Assembly: GCF_020404845.1 (NCBI RefSeq)
Contig: NZ_JAIOJZ010000028.1
Location: 40,417 to 104,416, forward strand
Length of the DNA stretch: 64,000 nt
Reading direction: 5' to 3'
Source: Streptomyces hyderabadensis
GTDB lineage: Bacteria; Actinomycetota; Actinomycetes; Streptomycetales; Streptomycetaceae
Under the pieces are notes generated by a model. It saw only the letters and a program-made list of their open reading frames with translations. It was not told where the DNA came from and did not search any database. Within the stretch, counting starts at the first letter, position 1. Each line of letters opens with the position of its first letter. Positions 58,545 through 64,000 of the stretch are shown one piece after another. The position numbers were made by a program, and so were the translations under genes.

Positions 58545-60373
58545 GCGACGGCAACGACGCCCGCCCGGACGCCCACGAGCAGCGCGATCCGCGCCCGGCC
58601 GTCCGAGAGGGGCGCGACGCGCAGTCGGATGCCCGGGAGGGCAACGATTCGCGGCCGGACGCCCGGAACGAGCGCGGTTCGCGGGCGGAGCCCCGGGAGC
58701 GGAACGATTCGCGGGCGGATGCCCGGGAGGAGCGCGGTCCGCGCCCGGATGCCCGGGAGCGGGACGGTGCGCGGGCGGATGCCCGGGGCGAGCGCGGTCC
58801 GCTGGCGGCTCCCCGGGAGGGGGACGATTCGCGGGCGGATGCCCGGGAGGGGCGCGACGCGCAGTCGGATGCCCGGGAGGGCAACGATTCGCGGGCGGAT
58901 GCCCGGGAGGAGCGCGGTCCGCGCCCGGATGCCCGGGAACGGGACGGTGCGCGGGCGGATGCCCGGGGCGAGCGCGGTCCGCTGGCGGCCCCCCGGGAGG
59001 GGGACGATTCGCGGCCGGATGCCCGGGAAGGGAACGGCCCGCCCATGGACGCCCGCGAGGAGCGCGGTCCGCGCCCGGATGCCCGGGAGGGGCGTGACGC
59101 GGGGGCGGAGGCCCGGGAGGGCGACGGTGCTCGGGACGAGCGCGGTCCGCTGGCGGACGCCGGGGAGCGGTATGGTCCGCGGGCGGGTGTCCCGGAGGGG
59201 TACGCCGCGCGGCTTGACGCCCGTTCGGGGCACGACGCGTCCGGCGGACCGGCCGGGCGAGAGCAGCAGAAGCACACGCACGCTGGGAACGGAACTGTGA
59301 ACCACGGCCCCGCCGCACAGGGCCCCGACGATCCGGGGGCCGACGGGCCCGCCACCGACGAGGCAGTCCTGCGCGCGATGATGCACCGGGCGGTCGGCGA
59401 GATGGAGCCGAGCGACGGCACCCTGGAACACCTGCGGCGCGCGGTGCCCGCCCGGCGTGCCCGCAAACGCCAGGCGGTCGTCGGCGTCGCGGCCGCCGCC
59501 CTCTTCCTCGGCACGGCCGTCCCGGCCCTCGTGCACGTCTCCAAGTCCACCGGCGCGAGTGCCGACCCGTCCGTCGCGGGCAACGCCTCACAGGCCCAGG
59601 GCGGCGCGTCGCAGGGCAAGGACCCGGCCGGCGGCCAGAGCGGCATCGCCGGATCCGGGGACACCACCGAGGGCAAGGACAAGACCGGCCCCAAGGAGAC
59701 ACCCGGCGGCAAGGAGTCCGGCGCCGCGACGGGCTCCGCCCCCTCGGGTGCCCCGAGCGCCAGCAGCCCCGCCGACATCCCCGCGTGCGCGCCCGGGTCG
59801 CTCGGCCCGGCCGTCGCGAGCAGCGCCGCCCCCGACTCCACGGGCGTGGTCTACGGCTCCTTCCGGGTCACCAACGTCTCCTCGGGCGGCTGTACCGTCA
59901 CGGGCCCCGGCACCGTGGTCACCGCCTCGTCGGGCGCGGCGGACGCCGGCCGGATCGGCACCGCGCGGCACGCCGCCGGGGACGCCGCGGCCGGACTGCC
60001 CGACCCGTCGCTGGAGGCCGCCTCGCTGACCCTGCAGCCGGGCGCCGCGTACGAGGTGCAGTTCGCCTGGGTGCCCTCCGAGACCTGCCCCACCACCGGC
60101 GGCACCACGGGGGGCAGTACCGGCGGGCCCTCGCCCGACCCCTCGCCCACCGGGGACACGACCGCCGCGGGCGGCACCTCCGCGGGCGGTGGTGGCGAGG
60201 CCGGGCCCACGACCCAGCTGATCACCGAGGACGGCCCGGCCGAGGGAAGCGTGTCGGTGACCTACACCCCGCAGGGCGGTTCCGGCTCGGCGACGGCCAC
60301 GGTGTCCAACGCGTGCGTGGGGACCGTGTACTGGACGGGCCTGCTGGCGGACTCGGGAGGCGCGGGGGCGTAG
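58541..60373 (+). CDS. Membrane protein coupled to the ECF sigma gene, with repeat-expanded N-terminus
   Basis: A 610-residue single-pass protein. Residues 5-225 are a highly charged repeat of ten-residue units of the form RADAREERGP, including a 180-bp tandem duplication. Then come EAVLRAMMHRAVGEMEPSDG and HLRRAVPARRARKRQ (conserved in relatives), one membrane helix near 310-330 (AVVGVAAAALFLGTAVPALV) and an extracellular Ser/Gly-rich part with four Cys. Translational coupling to the sigma gene suggests it is an anti-sigma factor or sensor, yet no zinc-binding anti-sigma motif is seen. The repeat part is absent in relatives as I recall them and is probably a recent expansion. Reverse-strand open frames over the repeat are artefacts. 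Confidence 0.85.
   Translation: MSDGNDARPDAHEQRDPRPAVREGRDAQSDAREGNDSRPDARNERGSRAEPRERNDSRADAREERGPRPDARERDGARADARGERGPLAAPREGDDSRADAREGRDAQSDAREGNDSRADAREERGPRPDARERDGARADARGERGPLAAPREGDDSRPDAREGNGPPMDAREERGPRPDAREGRDAGAEAREGDGARDERGPLADAGERYGPRAGVPEGYAARLDARSGHDASGGPAGREQQKHTHAGNGTVNHGPAAQGPDDPGADGPATDEAVLRAMMHRAVGEMEPSDGTLEHLRRAVPARRARKRQAVVGVAAAALFLGTAVPALVHVSKSTGASADPSVAGNASQAQGGASQGKDPAGGQSGIAGSGDTTEGKDKTGPKETPGGKESGAATGSAPSGAPSASSPADIPACAPGSLGPAVASSAAPDSTGVVYGSFRVTNVSSGGCTVTGPGTVVTASSGAADAGRIGTARHAAGDAAAGLPDPSLEAASLTLQPGAAYEVQFAWVPSETCPTTGGTTGGSTGGPSPDPSPTGDTTAAGGTSAGGGGEAGPTTQLITEDGPAEGSVSVTYTPQGGSGSATATVSNACVGTVYWTGLLADSGGAGA
58706..59065 (+). repeat. 180-bp tandem duplication built of 30-bp units
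   Basis: 58706-58885 and 58886-59065 align without gaps at a period of exactly 180 bases, with few mismatches in the first 130 bases or so. Each holds six 30-bp units (10 codons) such as GCGGGCGGATGCCCGGGAGG. Looser 30-bp units continue on both sides from about 58553 to 59215. Confidence 0.9.
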
Positions 60374-60398
60374 CCCCGGGCGCCGGGCGGCCCCGCGG

Positions 60399-61226
60399 TC
60401 AGGAGACGAGCCCCGCCCTGGCGCCCTCGTCCGCGTCGTCCTCCTTGGCCCCCTGGCCCTCCGCGTCCGGCGCGACCAGGCCCAGCTCGGCGTCGCGGGC
60501 GAGTTCGACCTCGCGGCGCAGCAGCCGGAACCACATGAAGATCACGAAGCCGACGAAGGCGAACCACTCGGCGGTGTAACCGAGGTTCTGGAAGGCCTTC
60601 AGGTCAAGACCCGTGCCCTGCGGCGCGCTGACGGGCACGGCCCGCATCCCGGAGTCGCCCTCGTTCAGCGTGACCCACGCGTCGTAGACGTCGTACGGCA
60701 CCAGGTTCAGCAGCGTCGCCGCGCTGATCGCGCCGGTCTGCCCGGCGGGCCAGCCGGAGCGGCCGCTGACGCCGTCACTGCCGGGGGACTCGGCGGCCTG
60801 CAGCGCGCCGGTGACGGTGACCTCGCCGGCGGGCGGGGCCGGGGCCTTCGCCGGGTCCGGCTCGCCGGGCAGCCAGCCGCGCACGACCGGCAGGGCCTTG
60901 CCGCCGTCGGTGCGCAGGAGGGTGAGGACGTAGAAGCCCTCGCGGTCGTCCAGCTTCCGCTCCGGGACCAGCAGCTGATCGTCGTACCGGCCGGTCACGG
61001 TGGTCTGCTTGCCGACCGTCGCCTTGTCCACGGGCAGCAGCTCGCTCAGCGGGCGCGCCGCGTCCCTGCGGGCCGATTCCTGCTGCGTGGAGGCGGCCTC
61101 GTGGTCCTGCACCCGGTCCTCGAACCGGCCGAGCTGCCAGGAACCCATGAAGATGCAGAAGGGGATGGCCAGGACGACGAAGACGTTGATCCCCCACCAT
61201 CGGGGCGTCAGCAGAAACCGGTACAC
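60399..61226 (-). CDS. SURF1-family cytochrome oxidase assembly protein
   Basis: A 275-residue membrane protein that helps insert haem in cytochrome c oxidase. The N-terminal helix reads YRFLLTPRWWGINVFVVLAI and is followed by the family motif GSWQLGRFEDRVQDH. The middle holds VTVTGRYDDQLLVPERKLDD, GFYVLTLLRTDGGKALPVVR and GWLPGE; the C-terminal helix reads EWFAFVGFVIFMWFRLLRRE. GTG 61226 is chosen since TACCGT ends 7 bases upstream and related proteins start with YRFLLTP; GTG 61235 adds three residues. It is convergent with the repeat-containing membrane protein gene and divergent from the S9 peptidase gene. Confidence 0.92.
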   Translation of the reverse strand: MYRFLLTPRWWGINVFVVLAIPFCIFMGSWQLGRFEDRVQDHEAASTQQESARRDAARPLSELLPVDKATVGKQTTVTGRYDDQLLVPERKLDDREGFYVLTLLRTDGGKALPVVRGWLPGEPDPAKAPAPPAGEVTVTGALQAAESPGSDGVSGRSGWPAGQTGAISAATLLNLVPYDVYDAWVTLNEGDSGMRAVPVSAPQGTGLDLKAFQNLGYTAEWFAFVGFVIFMWFRLLRREVELARDAELGLVAPDAEGQGAKEDDADEGARAGLVS

Positions 61227-61357
61227 GCCCTCCACGGTACGGTGCGCGCCCGACAGCCCTGCAGCGGGGCTGTGGAAAACATGGCGGCGCGGGAGCGGGC
61301 GCGGGGAGGTTGTCCACAGGCTGGGGATCTCTTCTGCGCGTGGTCGCCCGGTCGGGG

Positions 61358-61363
61358 CAGTAT
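61358..61363 (+). promoter_or_regulatory. -10 box CAGTAT of a leaderless promoter
   Basis: CAGTAT-GGGGCC-ATG before the S9 peptidase gene. Confidence 0.4.
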
Positions 61364-61369
61364 GGGGCC

Positions 61370-63253
61370 ATGACTGAGAGCAACGGGTCCGTTCCGCCGG
61401 ACATGGATGCGGCCGTGGACGTGGACAGGGACGAGCGCGCCGTGGACGGGCGGCACACGCGGGGCGAGCAGATGCCCGACTGGGAGAAGCGGTTCCGGGC
61501 GCCGAGGGTGTCCCTGCCCGACTGGGCCGAGGACGCCCCGGACCGCTCCCTGTTCGTGTCGAACGCGACGGGGACGTACGAGCTGTACGCCTGGGACCGC
61601 TCCAGCGGCGAGCAGCGCCAGGTCACCGACCGGCCCAACGGCACCACGGACGGAGTGCTCGCGCCCGACGGCGAGTGGATCTGGTGGTTCGACGACAAGG
61701 ACGGCGACGAGTTCGGCGTCTGGCGCCGGCAGCCCTTCGCGGGCGGCGCGGACGAGGAGGCCGTGCCCGGCCTCGACCCCTCCTACCCGGCCGGCCTCGC
61801 CCTCGGCCGGGACGGCCGCACGGCGGTGATCGGCCGCTCCACGGACGAGGACGGCACGACGATCCACCTCGCGCGCGGCGACGGCGGCGCCCCGGTGGAG
61901 ATCTACCGGCACCGCGAGTCCGCGGGCGTCGGCGACCTCTCCCACGACGGCTCCCTGATCGCGATCGAGCACACCGAGCACGGCGACGCCATGCACTCGG
62001 CGCTGCGCGTCCTGCGCCCCGACGGCAGCACCGTCGCCGAGCTGGACGACACCCGGGGCGGCGAGGAGGAGCTGGGCCTGGAGGTCCTGGGCTTCGCGCC
62101 GGTCGACGGCGACACCCGCCTGCTCATCGGCCACCAGCGCCGGGGCCGCTGGGAGCCCCTGGTGTGGGACGTGGCGACGGGGGAGCAGACCGACCTCGCG
62201 CTGGAGCTGCCCGGCGACGTGAGCGCGGAGTGGTACCCGGACGGGTCCGGCCTGCTGATCGTGCACGGCTTCGAGGCCCGCAGCGAGCTGTTCCGCTACG
62301 ACTTCGCCGAGCGCGGCCTGACGGAGATCGACACCCCGCCCGGCACCGTCTCCGGGGCCACGGCACGACCGGACGGCAGTGTCGAGTACCTGTGGTCCTC
62401 GGCGGCCGAGCCGTCCGCCGTCCGCTCCACCACCGGCCGCGTCGTCCTCGACCCGCCCGGCCTGAAGTCGCCCCGCTCGGTGCCGGTGCAGGACGTGTGG
62501 GTGGAGGGGCCGGGAGGCCGCATCCACGCCCTGGTGCAGAAGCCGGCCGGGGCGTCCGGTCCGCTCCCGACGGTCTTCGACATCCACGGCGGCCCGACCT
62601 GGCACGACAGCGACTCCTTCGCCGCGGGCCCGGCCGCCTGGGTCGACCACGGGTACGCGGTGGTCCGGGTCAACTACCGGGGCTCCACCGGGTACGGCCG
62701 CGCCTGGACCGACGCCCTCAAGCACCGCGTGGGTCTCATCGAGCTGGAGGACATCGCGGCGGTGCGGGAATGGGCGGTCGGCTCCGGCCTCGCCGACCCC
62801 GAGCGCCTGATCCTCACCGGCGGCTCCTGGGGCGGCTACCTCACCCTGCTCGGCATCGGCACCCAGCCCGAGGCGTGGACGCTGGGCATCGCGGCCGTGC
62901 CGGTCGCCGACTACGTCACCGCGTACCACGACGAGATGGAGGGACTGAAGGCCCTCGACCGCACCCTGCTGGGCGGCACCCCCGAGGAGGTCCCCGAGCG
63001 CTTCGAGGCGTCCTCCCCGCTGACCTACGTCGACGAGGTCAAGGCCCCGGTGTACATCTCGGCGGGCGTCAACGACCCGCGCTGCCCGATCCGCCAGGTC
63101 GAGAACTACGTCAAGCGCCTGGAGGCCCGCGGCGCCGTCCACGAGGTCTACCGCTACGACGCGGGCCACGGCTCCCTGGTCGTCGACGAACGCATCAAGC
63201 AGGTCGCCCTGGAACTGGACTTCGCGAGAAGGCACTTGCCGCAGGGCGCGTGA
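61370..63253 (+). CDS. S9-family prolyl oligopeptidase-like peptidase
   Basis: A 627-residue cytoplasmic serine peptidase of the acylaminoacyl-peptidase/dipeptidyl-peptidase branch. The first 370 residues form a beta-propeller (repeats such as GTYELYAWDRSSGEQRQVTD and LAPDGEWIWWFDDKDGDEFG). The C-terminal alpha/beta hydrolase has VFDIHGGPTWHDSDSF, the nucleophile in LTGGSWGGYLTLLGIG, the Asp in SAGVNDPRCPIRQVENY and the His in YRYDAGHGSLVVDERI. No signal peptide is present. ATG 61370 follows CAGTAT-GGGGCC. It probably trims peptides from intracellular turnover. Confidence 0.94.
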   Translation: MTESNGSVPPDMDAAVDVDRDERAVDGRHTRGEQMPDWEKRFRAPRVSLPDWAEDAPDRSLFVSNATGTYELYAWDRSSGEQRQVTDRPNGTTDGVLAPDGEWIWWFDDKDGDEFGVWRRQPFAGGADEEAVPGLDPSYPAGLALGRDGRTAVIGRSTDEDGTTIHLARGDGGAPVEIYRHRESAGVGDLSHDGSLIAIEHTEHGDAMHSALRVLRPDGSTVAELDDTRGGEEELGLEVLGFAPVDGDTRLLIGHQRRGRWEPLVWDVATGEQTDLALELPGDVSAEWYPDGSGLLIVHGFEARSELFRYDFAERGLTEIDTPPGTVSGATARPDGSVEYLWSSAAEPSAVRSTTGRVVLDPPGLKSPRSVPVQDVWVEGPGGRIHALVQKPAGASGPLPTVFDIHGGPTWHDSDSFAAGPAAWVDHGYAVVRVNYRGSTGYGRAWTDALKHRVGLIELEDIAAVREWAVGSGLADPERLILTGGSWGGYLTLLGIGTQPEAWTLGIAAVPVADYVTAYHDEMEGLKALDRTLLGGTPEEVPERFEASSPLTYVDEVKAPVYISAGVNDPRCPIRQVENYVKRLEARGAVHEVYRYDAGHGSLVVDERIKQVALELDFARRHLPQGA

Positions 63254-63389
63254 CTGCGGGCAATCGTGCCTCCCCCAGTGCCTGAACGGCCTGGGAGGTA
63301 CCCCCAGGCGGCACGGGTGGGCGCAGGCGGCACCCCGCCGACGCGGGCGAGTGCTTCCCACCCACCCCGGGGACGGCAACGGTCACCTG

Positions 63390-64000
63390 CTACCCAGGGG
63401 ACTGTTGCCGCACCCGCCGCCCCAGCAACTCCGCCAGCCCCCGCCGGGTGGCCGCCAGCACCACCCGGTCCGAGCCCCGCAGGACATATGTGTCGGGCAG
63501 CTCCCACACCAGCCGGGACTCCCGCGCCCCCTCCGTGCCGGCCCCGCCCGCCCGTCCACCGTCGGACACCTCGAGGGCCAGCACCCGCCACGCCCCGGCC
63601 CGGAACGCCTCCCCGACCGTCTTCCCCTCCAGCTGCGGATGCCCCGCCACCTCCACCGCCGCGAACAGCAGCACCCGCCGCTCCACGGGGATCGCCCCCA
63701 GGATCTGGCGGCCCATCATCGCCCCGGCGAAGGACGGCGCCGCCAGGTGCGTCACGCTGCGGCTCCGGGTGAGCGCGAAGGGGTGCGCGGCACGCAGCGT
63801 GCGGTACACGGCGGTCGCGAAGTCGTCGTCGTACAGGCGCAGCACCACCCGCAGCCGGGACCGTACGGAGCGGGCGTACAGCACCGCCTCCAGGTTGGTG
63901 GTGTCGACGCTGGTCAGCGCGAGCAGCGAGTGCGCGCGGTGGATCTTGGCGGCCTCCAGGACGCCCTCCTGCGTGACGTCCCCGAGCACCACCGGCACCC
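63390..64000 (-). CDS. RCK/TrkA-N ion channel regulatory protein, 5' part outside window
   Basis: The 3' part (about 203 residues) of a gene that continues beyond the right edge. It begins within the Rossmann region VVLGDVTQEGVLEAAKIHRA and LLALTSVDTTNLEAVLYARS, where nucleotide binds, followed by VVLRLYDDDFATAVYRTLRA. A C-terminal TrkA-C-like part with LVWELPDTYVLRGSDRVVLA and ATRRGLAELLGRRVRQQ ends at TAG. Such proteins gate potassium channels or carry cation-binding RCK domains. Upstream sequence is needed to tell whether it is a channel fused to membrane helices. It is convergent with the S9 peptidase gene. Confidence 0.85.
   Translation of the reverse strand, partial: VPVVLGDVTQEGVLEAAKIHRAHSLLALTSVDTTNLEAVLYARSVRSRLRVVLRLYDDDFATAVYRTLRAAHPFALTRSRSVTHLAAPSFAGAMMGRQILGAIPVERRVLLFAAVEVAGHPQLEGKTVGEAFRAGAWRVLALEVSDGGRAGGAGTEGARESRLVWELPDTYVLRGSDRVVLAATRRGLAELLGRRVRQQSPG

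Noticed and set aside
58553..59215. Collagen-like or surface adhesin repeat
   Set aside because: The unit is charged (Asp, Arg, Glu) and lies before the membrane helix on the cytoplasmic side, without Gly-X-Y pattern.
57765..59702. 645-residue reverse open frame over the sigma factor and repeat region, and a 371-residue one at 58421-59536
   Set aside because: Both are mirror frames of the GC-rich repeat on the opposite strand. Their Pro/Arg/Gly composition is unnatural, no binding sites precede them and the forward genes are well supported.

Overview
The window is a very GC-rich, gene-dense actinobacterial chromosome segment, almost certainly Streptomyces. Evidence for this: GTG/TTG starts and 4-base stop/start overlaps are frequent, a MerR-type hspR closes the dnaK operon, a HAIR operator lies before clpB, many start codons sit 6-8 bases after a -10 box, and the gene order (dnaK-grpE-dnaJ-hspR, clpB, pyrE, fba, kynurenine genes, tandem two-component systems, purA, ybaB-recR, ask-asd) is that of the core chromosome of S. 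coelicolor relatives as I remember it. No rRNA, tRNA, CRISPR array, prophage or insertion sequence was seen.

Layout. 1-4.2 kb: heat-shock operon dnaK (5' truncated)-grpE-dnaJ-hspR, whose repressor HspR should also control clpB at 10.6 kb through the HAIR site. 4.4-5.5 kb: an orphan sugar-binding lipoprotein with a DasR-like operator. 5.6-10.4 kb: the most unusual part. Four paralogous LuxR-type regulators (one forward, three reverse in a translationally coupled operon) face a divergent two-gene unit that encodes a 69-residue secreted peptide, whose predicted mature form begins and ends with DSVWS, and a degenerate Rieske-like small protein. 13.4-25.8 kb: YbjN protein, aminotransferase, small Gly/Cys membrane protein, DUF2617 protein, membrane spermidine-synthase homologue, a two-component pair, SRPBCC protein, aldose epimerase, pyrE, fba and a 14-TM exporter, followed by a 73-bp tandem repeat.

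26-36.4 kb: DUF3151 protein; tryptophan dioxygenase, kynureninase and a formamidase-like hydrolase that together would turn tryptophan into anthranilate; a DUF1023 hydrolase/acyltransferase pair; then two adjacent, closely similar NarL/DesK-type two-component systems. A 39-bp motif is shared by the promoter regions of the hydrolase gene and the second sensor kinase gene. 36.5-42.8 kb: cytochrome P450, small membrane protein, an ABC exporter divergent from a MarR/GbsR regulator across a perfect operator palindrome, a Uma2-family nuclease-like protein and a diacylglycerol-kinase-like protein.

43-64 kb: purA; DUF3515 protein; a small Cys protein; an ECF41/SigJ-like sigma factor; several uncharacterised proteins; a GntR regulator next to a class III aminotransferase; a PknB-type kinase with a Gly-Pro minisatellite linker; a solitary SLATT-domain protein beside ybaB-recR; ask (with an internal beta-subunit start) and asd for the aspartate pathway; an ECF sigma factor coupled to a membrane protein with a 180-bp tandem duplication in its N-terminus; SURF1; an S9 peptidase; and the 3' part of an RCK/TrkA-N gene cut by the window edge.
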